Both the position numbers and the translations under genes were made by a program. Shown piece by piece: positions 35,637-44,249 of a DNA stretch of 64,000 nt. The stretch lies in NCBI RefSeq assembly GCF_036541425.1, contig NZ_JAZHFT010000010.1:77706-141705 (forward strand), read 5' to 3'. The notes under the pieces are model-generated. The model saw only the letters and a program-made list of their open reading frames with translations. It did not search any database and was not told the origin of the DNA. Position 1 is the stretch's first letter. Each line of letters starts with the position of its first letter. The DNA is from Consotaella aegiceratis. GTDB lineage: Bacteria; Pseudomonadota; Alphaproteobacteria; Rhizobiales; Rhizobiaceae.

Positions 35637-36776
35637 ATGGTCGTCCGAATCGGACTCGTCGGTTGTGGCAACATCTCCGACAACTATCTTTTGAATGCCG
35701 CGCTGTTCCGCGACTTCGCCTTTACCGCCTGTGCCGACCTGCGGCCCTCGGCGGCCCAGGCCCAGGCCGAGAAATACGGCATCGAGGCGCGCAGCGTCGA
35801 GGCGTTGCTCAAGAGCGAGGACGTCGACGTCGTGCTCAATCTGACGGTGCCGGCGGCGCACGCCGAGGTTTCGCTGGCAGCCTTGGACAACGGCAAGCAT
35901 GTCTATACCGAAAAGCCGCTGGCGACCTCGGTCGTCGACGGCTTGGCGATCCTGGAATCGGCCTACGCCAAGGGTCTGCGGGTTGGCGCCGCGCCGGACA
36001 CCGTGCTCGGGGCGTCGATCCAGGAGGCGCGGCGGCGGATCGATGACGGCGCCATCGGCAAGCCGCTGCTCGGGGTCGCGTCGGTGCTGTCGCACGGGAT
36101 GGAGCACTGGCATCCGGACCCGACCTTCTTCTTCAAGCCGGGCGGCGGCCCGGTGCTCGACATCGGACCCTATTATCTGACGACACTCGTCACCCTGCTG
36201 GGGCCCGTCGCTTCCGTGCAGGCCAGCGGCATGATCGGCTTCGAGTCCCGGACGGCCACGACCGAGGGCTCGCCGCTGAAGGGCCAGGAGATCAAGGTCG
36301 AGACGCTGACGACCGTCGAGGCTCTGCTTCAGTTCGATGCCGGCGCCCAGGTGACGTTCCTGGCGAGTTGGGATGTCTGGCGGCATGGTCTCAGCCCGAT
36401 GGAACTGCACGGCACGGAAGGCTCGATGCGCGTGCCGGACCCAAACTGGTTCGGCGGCGAACTGGCGACGGCGATCGGGCGTGGCGAGTGGGAGACGTGG
36501 ACCACCGTCGATCGGGTCTTCGGTCGGCCGAACTGGCCGCATGCCGAGCCCGTCAACGCCAATTATCGCGGGCTCGGCCTGGCCGAGATGGCGCGAGCCA
36601 TCGATGAGGGGCGGCCGCACCGGGCGAATGGCGACCTTGGCCTGCATGTCCTCGCCGTGATGATGGGCACGCTCGAAGCGGCGCTCTCGGGCAAGCGCGT
36701 CGAGATCGCGCAGCGTTGCCACCGGCCGGCGGCCTTCGGCGAGGAGGAGGCCGCGTCCTTGCTTGCCGGCGGCTGA
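35637..36776 (+). CDS. Gfo/Idh/MocA family oxidoreductase
   Basis: 379 aa. The NAD(P)-binding domain starts VVRIGLVGCGNISDNYLLNAALF (GxGxxx variant GCGNIS) and contains the EKPLATSV motif (conserved Glu-Lys-Pro with the catalytic Lys). The C-terminal domain has PGGGPVLDIGPYYLTTLVTLLGPV, with the Asp-x-Gly-x-Tyr pattern in place of Asp-x-Gly-x-His. The family oxidises sugars, polyols or inositols. It starts 18 bases after the isomerase with GGGAAGGGAGCG as ribosome binding site, so the two form an operon that completes the carbohydrate module. Confidence 0.92.
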   Translation: MVVRIGLVGCGNISDNYLLNAALFRDFAFTACADLRPSAAQAQAEKYGIEARSVEALLKSEDVDVVLNLTVPAAHAEVSLAALDNGKHVYTEKPLATSVVDGLAILESAYAKGLRVGAAPDTVLGASIQEARRRIDDGAIGKPLLGVASVLSHGMEHWHPDPTFFFKPGGGPVLDIGPYYLTTLVTLLGPVASVQASGMIGFESRTATTEGSPLKGQEIKVETLTTVEALLQFDAGAQVTFLASWDVWRHGLSPMELHGTEGSMRVPDPNWFGGELATAIGRGEWETWTTVDRVFGRPNWPHAEPVNANYRGLGLAEMARAIDEGRPHRANGDLGLHVLAVMMGTLEAALSGKRVEIAQRCHRPAAFGEEEAASLLAGG

Positions 36777-37037
36777 CGGCAGGAGCAGCCCGCCGACGAT
36801 CGACATGCCGGACGATCGGTCGGGCAGCGCAAGCGTCCAAGCAGGCACCGGCATCGGCGGTCGACGATGCCCGTGGACGGCTCACGTCGGCCTGCGACGG
36901 CGGAGACTTTGACGACCGCAAAAGCTCCGGCGGTCCGGCAGTCCAGAGAACGGTCTTTGGCGGCGCCACTTGCCTTGACAGCGCCGGTGGCGCCCATCTA
37001 TATCCGCGACGCCTGATGGCGCTTCGGCGCCGCCTGT

Positions 37038-37114
37038 GGCGGAGTAGCTCAGTTGGTTAGAGCAGCGGAATCATAATCCGCGTGTCGGGGGTTCAAGTCC
37101 CTCCTCCGCTACCA
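37038..37114 (+). tRNA. tRNA-Met (anticodon CAT)
   Basis: A 77-base cloverleaf with a genome-encoded CCA. The acceptor stem is GGCGGAG/CTCCGCT (G-U at 1-72), the D-stem GCTC/GAGC, the anticodon stem GCGGA/TCCGC with loop ATCATAA and CAT at 37072-37074, and the T-loop TTCAAGT. A CAT tRNA can also be the Ile tRNA with lysidine; the body matches elongator tRNA-Met of Hyphomicrobiales as I remember it. Its 3' half is the attachment site of the element to its right and remains functional after integration. Confidence 0.93.
37066..37114 (+). other. attL core (tRNA-Met 3' half)
   Basis: These 49 bases, from the anticodon stem to CCA, are identical to 55363-55411. The bases immediately outside differ on each side (G37065 against C55362, C37115 against T55412), which fixes the core limits. 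Confidence 0.93.
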
Positions 37115-37175
37115 CCAGTTTCCTCAAGAAAATCAGATGTTTAACGGTGACGCTTGCGCCTTAATGTCTGATTTC

Positions 37176-37263
37176 ATGTCGCATCATGTTGCAACTGAGT
37201 TCCCTTGATTTTCAGGGGTTTCCTGCGACACTCGGCAGCTCCACGCGACATGGAATGCGACAT
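37176..37263. promoter_or_regulatory. Candidate integrase arm-type sites near attL
   Basis: GCGACAT-type heptamers occur at 37245-37251 and 37257-37263 (direct), at 37176-37182 (inverted, ATGTCGC), and as one-mismatch forms at 37186-37192 and 37225-37231. The same heptamer followed by AGG occurs beside attR at 55319-55325. Clusters of short repeats flanking the core on both sides are what tyrosine integrases use as arm sites. Confidence 0.45.
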
Positions 37264-37274
37264 AGGGGGAGCGG

Positions 37275-37505
37275 ATGGCAAAGTACATTCTGGAGGTCTA
37301 TGAGCCTGGAGGTGCGGATACGGTCGCATTCTCCATCCAAAGCGAGAAGCCTTTCTCGGCAATCTCCAAAGGAGACCTTTTGCACCATCAGACGATGAAC
37401 ATGCATCACCGTTTGAGGGTGGTCGAAATCCAACACCTCTTTTGGGAATCACCGGAAGGCTTGGCGCAGAAAACGTGCGTCCAGACGGAAGCGGCACACC
37501 TCTGA
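37275..37505 (+). CDS. Small hypothetical protein near attL
   Basis: 76 aa, MAKYILEVYEPGGADTVAFSIQSEKPF at the start, no family recognised. GGGGGAGCGG lies just upstream of the ATG and acts as a plausible ribosome binding site. The composition (acidic N-terminus, then HHQTMNMHHRLRVVEIQHLFW) is balanced and unlike the Arg/Pro-rich shadows of high-GC DNA. It lies between the attL arm sites and the toxin-antitoxin genes. The next 299 bases up to 37804 hold no convincing gene. Confidence 0.5.
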   Translation: MAKYILEVYEPGGADTVAFSIQSEKPFSAISKGDLLHHQTMNMHHRLRVVEIQHLFWESPEGLAQKTCVQTEAAHL

Positions 37506-37804
37506 CACCGACTTCATCCCGGCCATCGGACAACGGCTAGAATGGCCGGCAGAGCGTTGGAGGAACTGACATGGCCGACATAGGCGTTGCGGTTTTCTGC
37601 TGGCCGGATGGCGACGCTCATGAAGCCGCGCGCTATCCTCGCTTGTCCGGCACTTGATACTTCATGCCCGGCATAGGGCGCGACACGTCCCATCGCAGCT
37701 GATAATATCGCGGACCGCGAGGGGGCTTGCATTCGACGGACGGAGCCAAACGTTCTGCATTGCATTCGTGCAGAAATAGCGGCATCGTCCGACATGAGGG
37801 ATCT

Positions 37805-38449
37805 ATGGTGAAACCAGATTCGAAGGTGGTGGTCTCGGCCTTCTCCGAGGATCACGTCGAACGGCTGACCGGGGTAAGCAAGCGACAGCTTCGCTACTGG
37901 GACCGGACCGGGTTTTTTGTTCCTAGTCTGGCTGAGGACGATCGGCGCTTTCCCTACAGCCGCCTTTACACATTTCGCGATCTGATTTGTCTGCAGGTTC
38001 TCAATGCCCTGCGCAACGATGCTCGAGTTTCGCTGCCCCACCTGCGAGAAGTGAAGAAAAAGCTGGCGCATCTCGGCGACGATGTCTGGGCTAGGACGAC
38101 CCTTTACGTCCTGAAGCGGAAGGTGATTTTCGATAACCCGGACAGCGAGCGCCGCGAAGAAGTCGTCAGTGGCCAGGGCGTGCTGAAAATTCCGCTGGAG
38201 ATCGTGCGCGCCAACATGCGTGAAAACGTGAATCAACTTTGGAGGAGAGACCCTCTACAAATTGGGCGCATCGATCGCCGCAAGGGCGTCGCTCACAACA
38301 GGGCCGTTCTCGCTGGGACTCGCATCCCCGTCGCAAGCATCAGAGCGTTCGTCGACGAAGGCTACAACGTCGAGCAAATCCTCGCTGAGTATCCCACTCT
38401 TACAGAGGCCGATGTTCGTGCTGCGATGGAATATGGTCAAGCCGCTTGA
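37805..38449 (+). CDS. MerR-like DNA-binding protein with DUF433 (antitoxin)
   Basis: 214 aa from ATG 37805. The N-terminal 80 residues are a MerR-type winged helix (LTGVSKRQLRYWDRTGFF, then YSRLYTFRDLICLQVLNALR). The last 60 residues are DUF433 (NRAVLAGTRIPVASIRAFVDEGYNVEQILAEYP), a VapB-like antitoxin fold. The fused gene is followed, with a four-base overlap, by a DUF5615 PIN-like toxin gene, the known partner of DUF433. It would neutralise the toxin and autoregulate the pair, stabilising the element. Codon use and GC are lower than in the metabolic regions, as in other cargo genes. Confidence 0.85.
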   Translation: MVKPDSKVVVSAFSEDHVERLTGVSKRQLRYWDRTGFFVPSLAEDDRRFPYSRLYTFRDLICLQVLNALRNDARVSLPHLREVKKKLAHLGDDVWARTTLYVLKRKVIFDNPDSERREEVVSGQGVLKIPLEIVRANMRENVNQLWRRDPLQIGRIDRRKGVAHNRAVLAGTRIPVASIRAFVDEGYNVEQILAEYPTLTEADVRAAMEYGQAA

Positions 38450-38847
38450 AAGGGAGGACGGCTACACTTCGCGTATTCCTTGATGAGGGCGTACCTGATT
38501 CTGTTGGCCGTATGTTTGCGAAACACGGACACACCGTGATCTATCTTCGAGATGCGATCGCCAAAGGGTCTCCCGATCTGCTGGTTTGCGCGGCGGCGGA
38601 AGCGAACGACGCTATTCTCGTAGCTATCGATGCCGATATGAAGCAGATCGCAAAACGCCACGGGGTGGGGAACGGACGGTTCAAGAAGCTGAGTCTGATC
38701 AAGTTCTCCTGCACTGAACCGCAAGCAGCCCTAAGGCTGGAGCAGGCTATGAGCCTCATTGAGCACGAGTGGACTATCAGCAAGGCCAAAGCCGCGAGAC
38801 GGCTTTACGTCGAGATTTCGTCTAGCGTGATCAGAACCTACCGTTGA
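38446..38847 (+). CDS. DUF5615 PIN-like toxin
   Basis: 133 aa starting with TTG 38446, whose bases overlap the antitoxin TGA. RVFLDEGVPDSVGRMFAKHGHTVIYLRDAI gives the first acidic residues of the PIN-like fold, and AILVAIDADMKQIAKRHG gives the second Asp pair. DUF5615 proteins are mutated relatives of VapC ribonucleases and pair with DUF433 antitoxins. It lies within the element at its attL end, on the strand opposite to the virion genes, so it can be expressed in the lysogen. The C-terminal 30 residues extend beyond the usual domain. Confidence 0.8.
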   Translation: MKGRTATLRVFLDEGVPDSVGRMFAKHGHTVIYLRDAIAKGSPDLLVCAAAEANDAILVAIDADMKQIAKRHGVGNGRFKKLSLIKFSCTEPQAALRLEQAMSLIEHEWTISKAKAARRLYVEISSSVIRTYR

Positions 38848-39027
38848 GCGGCCCAAATGAACTCGTATCGCTCGACGTCGCGCCTCGCGCGGGCGGGCGG
38901 CAGACGACGTCTCCGCAACTTCGTGGAGACGGTCACATCACCCGGAACACATGCTCCTTGAGGATGCCGCCGTCGAGCCTTTCGAAGGCCGCTCTGAGCA
39001 ACCTTCGGAGGACGCACGTGTGCGAGG

Positions 39028-40095
39028 CTAAGCCGCCAGCCTCGCCTCTCCGGTGATCCTGGCGCCCTGCTGCACGAGCATGAAATCGAACGTCCGCGGC
39101 GCCATGTGCCGAATCTTGCCGGCTTCGGAGGTTCCGACGGTCTCGGCGCATGCCTCGCAAGTCAGGTTAAGAGGCTGCGATTCCTCCTTCTTCCTCTGCC
39201 AATAGGCACGCCCTGCATGTCGCTTTCGGCACCGTTCGGAGCAGAATATCTCGCCCTTGGCCGATGGCGTGAAGGATGCATCGCAGTTGGCGCAACGCCC
39301 GATTTCCGCCCCGAGCCGAATACGTTCGGCCTCGTAGTGCGCCGCCGTTCGGCAGGTGATCGAGCAAAATTTCTGCCCGCGGCTGCTCGGCTTCGTGGCC
39401 GTGCCGCACCATTCGCACGTGATGTCCTGTCGAACCCGATCGCCGCGCGAGAAGCGTTGTGCACAGGATGCCGAACAGAACTCCGCATCCTTCCGATAGT
39501 GCTTGAACATCGTTCTGCAGTAGCGGCACGGCCTCGGTGCCGCCTTTTCCTTCGCAACGAGCCGATAGGCCGAGAGCAGAGCGCCGCCGTCGTGCTCCAT
39601 GTTGGCGCCGTTTCGATGATGGGTATAGACCCGCGCGCATTCGGCAGAACAGAAGCGCCGGCGGCTCGCCCTGTCGTCCTCATCGAGGGCGCCGCCGCAC
39701 CATGCGCAATAGTCGAATTCGCCGTTATATTCCGGCTGCCCCTCGGCCCAGGTCGGCCGTTTGGCGCCCAGCAAGCGCAGGGCCTCGGCAACGACATGCC
39801 CGGCCTCGCGATCGGATGCGGCCCATGGGTTCCCCTCCAGGCAAAGAGAGCTGCGAAAACCGGCGATGACCGGTCCTTCATTCTCGAAGGGGCTGTCGCG
39901 CCAATCGCGCATCAAGTCCATCATCTTGGAGACGACGTGCTTGCGCTTCTCGCCTTTTAGAATGGATGCCTTCGGTGGTGGCACGCTGCCGCCGGCAAGC
40001 GTGATCCGGCCGGAGCGCCTTGCGCGATCGTTCTGATCCCACAGGTGCATGTCCCTATAGGCTTCATATCGGACATTTTTGAGCTTTTTCCCCAT
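39028..40095 (-). CDS. Hypothetical phage protein with an array of zinc ribbons
   Basis: 355 aa. The N-terminal 110 residues (DWRDSPFENEGPVIAGFRS, ASDREAGHVVAEALRLLGA) form an unknown domain that resembles hypothetical proteins of rhizobial prophages. The remainder has four regular C-x2-C...(F)C-S-x2-C zinc ribbons: CAWCGG with CSAEC, CRYC with CSASC, CEWC with CSITC and CANC with CSERC. A fifth, incomplete one (CEAC) ends the array. The spacing is regular, about 25-45 residues per unit. It is the last gene of the minus-strand virion operon, overlapping the preceding gene's stop (TAATG). A nucleic-acid- or capsid-binding role is possible; no function is established. Confidence 0.8.
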   Translation of the reverse strand: MGKKLKNVRYEAYRDMHLWDQNDRARRSGRITLAGGSVPPPKASILKGEKRKHVVSKMMDLMRDWRDSPFENEGPVIAGFRSSLCLEGNPWAASDREAGHVVAEALRLLGAKRPTWAEGQPEYNGEFDYCAWCGGALDEDDRASRRRFCSAECARVYTHHRNGANMEHDGGALLSAYRLVAKEKAAPRPCRYCRTMFKHYRKDAEFCSASCAQRFSRGDRVRQDITCEWCGTATKPSSRGQKFCSITCRTAAHYEAERIRLGAEIGRCANCDASFTPSAKGEIFCSERCRKRHAGRAYWQRKKEESQPLNLTCEACAETVGTSEAGKIRHMAPRTFDFMLVQQGARITGEARLAA

Positions 40096-40439
40096 TATCC
40101 AAAAACCGCGTCGAAAGCGTTGGGATTGATCTTCTGATCGGTGGTGCGGGCGGCGGCGGGCGCTCCTTGGCCGCTCCGCTTGCGCGCCGCCTCGATCCAG
40201 GCCGCATCCATCTTGCGCAGGGTGGCGACGTGGCGCGGCTGGAGGGGCACACGCTTGAGCCGCGCCCAGGCCTCGATCTCAAGATGGCCGATCGGGTTCG
40301 GCCCGGCCAAGCCGTAGCTGCGGGCCGCGTGCAGTTCGCCGAACCACGCCCACAGCAGACGGCCGGCCTCGGGAACCCATGGCCTTGCGCTGGTTACAGC
40401 CGCAACCATCCGACGATCGAGCCTTTCTTGCGCGCTCAT
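40095..40439 (-). CDS. Putative phage tail assembly chaperone-like protein
   Basis: 114 aa from ATG 40439 (a TTG at 40448 would overlap the tape-measure stop). The core GPNPIGHLEIEAWARLKRVPLQPRHV, followed by TLRKMDAAWIEAARKR, matches the pattern of short proteins annotated as tail assembly chaperones in alpha- and betaproteobacterial siphophages. Those usually lie upstream of the tape measure gene; here it lies downstream. No frameshift site was looked for with tools. It is the second-last gene of the operon, between the tape measure gene and the zinc-ribbon gene. Confidence 0.55.
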   Translation of the reverse strand: MSAQERLDRRMVAAVTSARPWVPEAGRLLWAWFGELHAARSYGLAGPNPIGHLEIEAWARLKRVPLQPRHVATLRKMDAAWIEAARKRSGQGAPAAARTTDQKINPNAFDAVFG

Positions 40440-40444
40440 CTCGA

Positions 40445-42589
40445 TCAATTCCTCGACTGGTAGTTCGCGAGCTTATGGCCGATGGTCTTGCCGAGGTGGC
40501 CGTCATACTGCGCCAGTCCGGCCTGGACGCCCTGTTTCACCATGGCCTCGATTTGCTTGTCGCCGTTCGCGCCCGCGACGTTGACGTTGAGGTCGACCTT
40601 CTGCGCCTTTTGCGATTCCTTGGACGATGAACCGGAACCGCCGCTGGACGCGGACGCCGCCCGGACCGGCTCGCCAACAAAGCCGCCACTGGCATAGCCG
40701 CGCAAGGCATCGAGGTTGCCCACGCCAATGCGTTTTGTCGTGTCAGCGTCAATTACATATTCACCTTTGTGGACGATGCCGGCGGGCTGGTGCTTGCCCC
40801 CGCTCCCGGTGTAGCCGCCGCTGTCGAAGCCGAGAAACGAGGAGAGCAGCGTTCCGATGGTCGAAGTCAGACCAGTCCCGGAAGCCCCGCTCGCCGCGCT
40901 GGAGCCCGATGATGCGAACAGACTGTCGAGCGCCGAGTCGAGCATCTTGTCGGCGATCTTCTGAAGCGCGTTGGCGAACGCCTCGCCGGCGCTCGATCCG
41001 TTTTCGAGGTCGGTGATGAAACCTTTCAACGTGTCCTTCTCGAATCCGGCCATCTCCTCAGCGGACTGCTGGGCCTTCTGCTGGCTTTCGTCCAGCTTGT
41101 CAGCCGCCGTGGAAGCTGTCGCGTAGGCGTCGGCGAGCTTTTCGATGTTCGCGGCCACGTCGGGCGTGATCTCGATGCCGGCCTGGTGCGCCGCGTTGAG
41201 CAACTCCTGCTTCGTCCTCACCTTCTCCAGGGCGGTGGCGTAGTCGTCGGCCAGGGGATCGAGCTGGGCCTGCGCCGCCGTCTCAGTCTGGAGAGCGGCG
41301 GTCCGCTCCTTGATGGATTCGATCTCGCGCTGGTAGTCGTTGAGCGCGGCCTCGCCCCGCCCGACCGCCGATCGTGCACGCGAGGCCGGTGTCGCGCTCG
41401 CCGATCGGGGCGCCGTGACGGTGACGGCCGGCAGCGCCGTGGTCTCGCCGCTCTCGACACCCAGGGCCCGGCGGATCGCTTCGTCCTGGGCGTCGTTGCC
41501 GCTGCCGCTGCCGGACGTCGCCGAGAATTGGGCGCCGATCCGCGCCTCGCCGAGAGACTTGGCGCCGATGGCCTTGGCGAAGGCGGTCTGCGACAGATCG
41601 GGAATGCCGAGCGCGGCGGCCTTGCTGCGTATCCAGCCGCTGATATCGGTGCTCGGCAGGTTGCCGATGGCGGTCGTGATGGAATTGATCGCCTTGGCGA
41701 GCTCGCCCGCCGCCGTCGCCGTGTCGGTGATATACGGCATCAGGTTGATCAACACCTGCTTGAACTGGAGGTCGAGCACCTGGGAGGCGATGGAGAACTC
41801 GTCGTTGAGATCTTCGGCCCGGGCGAGAAGGTCGTTGTCGACGACGAGGCCGAGCTCGCGCGCCCGCGCCGCCGTGCGGTCCATCGCCGCCGAGCCGCCA
41901 TCGAACACATTGACCATCTTGGCGCCGTTGCGGCCGAACGCGGCCGTGGCGATGTTCGCCTTTTCGGTCGACGACTTGGCCTTGTCGATAGCGTCGGCCA
42001 GCAACCGAAGCCGCTCTTGCTGACTGCCGGCGTTCTGGATCGCCTTCAAAAGCTCTGGGTTGCTGGCTTTGAGCTTAGAATAGAGCTCGCCCTGATTGTT
42101 CGCGGCCTGCGCACTGTTCTTGATGAACAGTAGCAAGGCGCTGTCGAGTTCACCGACCGAGACGCCAGCGAGACCGGCGCCGAACGCGAATTCTTGATAG
42201 AACTCGCCGTCGAGCCCCGCCGCCTTGGCCGTCTTCGCGATCTTGTCGAAATCCGACATTGCCTCCTTGGCCTTGCCGATCGCGGCCGACACGCCGAGGA
42301 TTGGCGCCAGGGTGGCGAGTGCCCCTGTTTTCAGGCCGGCAAACGCCGCCGTCCCGGTCGCACTGCTGAGTGCCCCGATCCGGCCAGAGACCGACGCCAG
42401 CGCCTGGTTGATGCGGGCGGTCGACCGGGCCATGTCGCGTTCCATGGCCGCGGTCGCGCTCTTGCTCGACCGGCGCATCTTGCCGAACTCGCGCCCGGTG
42501 GTGGCGCTGGCCTTGGCCATGTTCCTTTCGAGGTCCTTGATTCTCGCCTCGACGAGAACGAAAAGCTGTTCGTTTTCAGTCTCTGCCAT
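40445..42589 (-). CDS. Phage tail tape measure protein
   Basis: 714 aa. Ala/Lys-rich helical N-terminal region with coiled-coil character (ARIKDLERNMAKASATTGREFGKM), small hydrophobic stretches (FAGLKTGALATLAPILGVSAAIG), and the C-terminal GFDSGGYTGSGGKHQPAGIVHKGEYVIDAD signature (shown here in part) that ends lambda-type tape measures. Length in this family sets tail length: about 700 residues would mean roughly a 100-nm tail. It is preceded by terminase and followed by the chaperone-like gene. No tail-tip gene follows, which is unusual because these normally come right after it. Confidence 0.9.
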   Translation of the reverse strand: MAETENEQLFVLVEARIKDLERNMAKASATTGREFGKMRRSSKSATAAMERDMARSTARINQALASVSGRIGALSSATGTAAFAGLKTGALATLAPILGVSAAIGKAKEAMSDFDKIAKTAKAAGLDGEFYQEFAFGAGLAGVSVGELDSALLLFIKNSAQAANNQGELYSKLKASNPELLKAIQNAGSQQERLRLLADAIDKAKSSTEKANIATAAFGRNGAKMVNVFDGGSAAMDRTAARARELGLVVDNDLLARAEDLNDEFSIASQVLDLQFKQVLINLMPYITDTATAAGELAKAINSITTAIGNLPSTDISGWIRSKAAALGIPDLSQTAFAKAIGAKSLGEARIGAQFSATSGSGSGNDAQDEAIRRALGVESGETTALPAVTVTAPRSASATPASRARSAVGRGEAALNDYQREIESIKERTAALQTETAAQAQLDPLADDYATALEKVRTKQELLNAAHQAGIEITPDVAANIEKLADAYATASTAADKLDESQQKAQQSAEEMAGFEKDTLKGFITDLENGSSAGEAFANALQKIADKMLDSALDSLFASSGSSAASGASGTGLTSTIGTLLSSFLGFDSGGYTGSGGKHQPAGIVHKGEYVIDADTTKRIGVGNLDALRGYASGGFVGEPVRAASASSGGSGSSSKESQKAQKVDLNVNVAGANGDKQIEAMVKQGVQAGLAQYDGHLGKTIGHKLANYQSRN

Positions 42590-42596
42590 GGTTCAC

Positions 42597-44249
42597 CTAT
42601 GCGTAGGCCCAGCTATCGATATCGTCGTCGGCGTCGTCGTAGCTTGACCGGTTGCTTTCGCCCGCCATCGCCCGTCCGACCGCCATGGCGCACGCCACCG
42701 AACCGTCGATGCGGTCCCGACTCTTGCCCTTGTGAAAAGAGATGTTCCCGGCCTTGTCCTTCTCGACAGCGATGTTGTCGAAGTGCCATCGCAGGATCGG
42801 GTGCCCGCCGTGCCGGAACTTCCGTCCGACGATGGTGCGCTCCAGCTCCTTGTTCGCCGGCGCCATGGTGACCCAACCCTGGCGCATCTCGACGGCGGGG
42901 AATCCGTCCTCGGCAAGGTTCGCCATCATCACTCTGGCAAGGTGCGGGTCGAAGGCGATCTCGGCCACGTTGAACCGGGCGCACAGCTCGCGAATGTGAT
43001 CCTCGACGGATCGGAAATCGACGATGTTGCCCTCCGTCGGGATGATCAGCCCTTCCTCGGCCCAGCGCGGATAAGGCACATCGTCACGATCGGCGCGGCG
43101 CTGGAGATTGTCGGCGGGGCAAAAGAACCAAGGCCAGACGTCATAGCCGTCGTCAGGGTTGCCCCAGGCCGCCACCACGGCCGTCAGGTCGGTGTTGCTG
43201 GACAGGTCCACGCCGAGCCAGCACGGTTCCTGCGAAGCCTCCTTGTCGTCGAGATCGACTTCGCCGGCACCCTGGTCATAGACCGACATCTCGACGAAGG
43301 GCGAGGCGCTGGAGTCGCTCCACGTGTTGAGGTGGAACTGCCGGAAGGCGTCACGGTCGGCCGGGCGCTCGCGTCCCTCCCTGGCATACTGGCGCAGGTT
43401 GTCGAGATCGGGATAGCCGAGGTCGAGGCCGGGATTGACGAAGTGCCAGAGCCGTTCGTCCTGCCAGCCGTCGAACTCCTCGACGCCGTCGCCCGACCAT
43501 TTCGATTCCTCGGCCGGATCGGTTTCGAACAGGATCGGCAGAAAGCCCGGATCGATGACGTCGCCGCTCTGCACCCTGCGGGCGTAGCCGAGCAGATCGG
43601 CCGCAAGATTCTCCTGTCCGCGTCCAGCCTGAGTGATGATCACCAGAAGCGAGCCCTTGGCCTTGGACAGACCGGTACGCAGGGCCTGCCACATCTTGCG
43701 GGCGTTCTGGCCTTCCCAGGCGATCAGCTCGTCGGCCAGCACGAAGTTCGGCGTCTTGCCGAGCTTGCCCTTGCCGGTCGATGCCAGAGCCCGGAACCAC
43801 GCGCCCGACCGCGGATGCGCAAGCGCGAAGGTCGACTCGTTCAGTTTCATCTTGCCGTCGAGCCACGGCGTTTCCTTCACGATGCCGACCGCCTCGTCAT
43901 AGGCGATCCGGGCATCCTCCTCGGCCGAGGCCGCGACCATGGCCTGGCCGTTCGGCTGGCGCTGGTATCCGACTGTATGGAGCAGCGCCAAGCCGGCGCC
44001 GAGCGTGGTCTTGCGGGCGCCACGCGGCAGGAGCGCGAAGACGGTTTGCACCTGCCGGCGCCCATCGGGAAAGCTCGGGCCGTAGATGCGCCGGACGATC
44101 CGTTCCCAGAAGCGCGGCAGCTCGAAGGCGCTCGATTCGCTCTTCGGATGGTGGAGACGCTTCAGGAAGTCGACGGCCCGCTCACCATGGCCGAACGGGT
44201 CTTCGATTTCGCTCCCGTCAAATATCCAGGTCGGCCGGCGCGCCTTCAT
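42597..44249 (-). CDS. terL: Terminase large subunit
   Basis: 550 aa. The ATPase motor has an altered Walker A (FALLPRGARKTTLGAG, residues 71-86) and Walker B with Asp-Glu at 173-174 (NFVLADELIAWEG), followed by the motif III region SLLVIITQAG. The nuclease half shows GVDLSSNTDLTAVVAAW, FDPHLARVMM and DRIDGSVACAMAVGRA, giving the acidic triad of the RNase H-like headful or cos cutting domain. It packages DNA into procapsids. Its gene overlaps terS, but both stand after the connector and tail-tube genes rather than before portal, so the usual order is rearranged. Confidence 0.93.
   Translation of the reverse strand: MKARRPTWIFDGSEIEDPFGHGERAVDFLKRLHHPKSESSAFELPRFWERIVRRIYGPSFPDGRRQVQTVFALLPRGARKTTLGAGLALLHTVGYQRQPNGQAMVAASAEEDARIAYDEAVGIVKETPWLDGKMKLNESTFALAHPRSGAWFRALASTGKGKLGKTPNFVLADELIAWEGQNARKMWQALRTGLSKAKGSLLVIITQAGRGQENLAADLLGYARRVQSGDVIDPGFLPILFETDPAEESKWSGDGVEEFDGWQDERLWHFVNPGLDLGYPDLDNLRQYAREGRERPADRDAFRQFHLNTWSDSSASPFVEMSVYDQGAGEVDLDDKEASQEPCWLGVDLSSNTDLTAVVAAWGNPDDGYDVWPWFFCPADNLQRRADRDDVPYPRWAEEGLIIPTEGNIVDFRSVEDHIRELCARFNVAEIAFDPHLARVMMANLAEDGFPAVEMRQGWVTMAPANKELERTIVGRKFRHGGHPILRWHFDNIAVEKDKAGNISFHKGKSRDRIDGSVACAMAVGRAMAGESNRSSYDDADDDIDSWAYA

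Noticed and set aside
37514..38236. 240-codon minus-strand frame opposite the MerR-DUF433 gene
   Set aside because: The plus-strand protein has clear MerR and DUF433 domains; the minus frame has none.
38933..39160. Minus-strand 75-codon frame ending in AFERLDGGILKEHVFRVM
   Set aside because: The last part looks somewhat protein-like, but the frame overlaps the end of the zinc-ribbon gene, begins with Arg-rich shadow and has no ribosome binding site. It might be a remnant of a lost gene.
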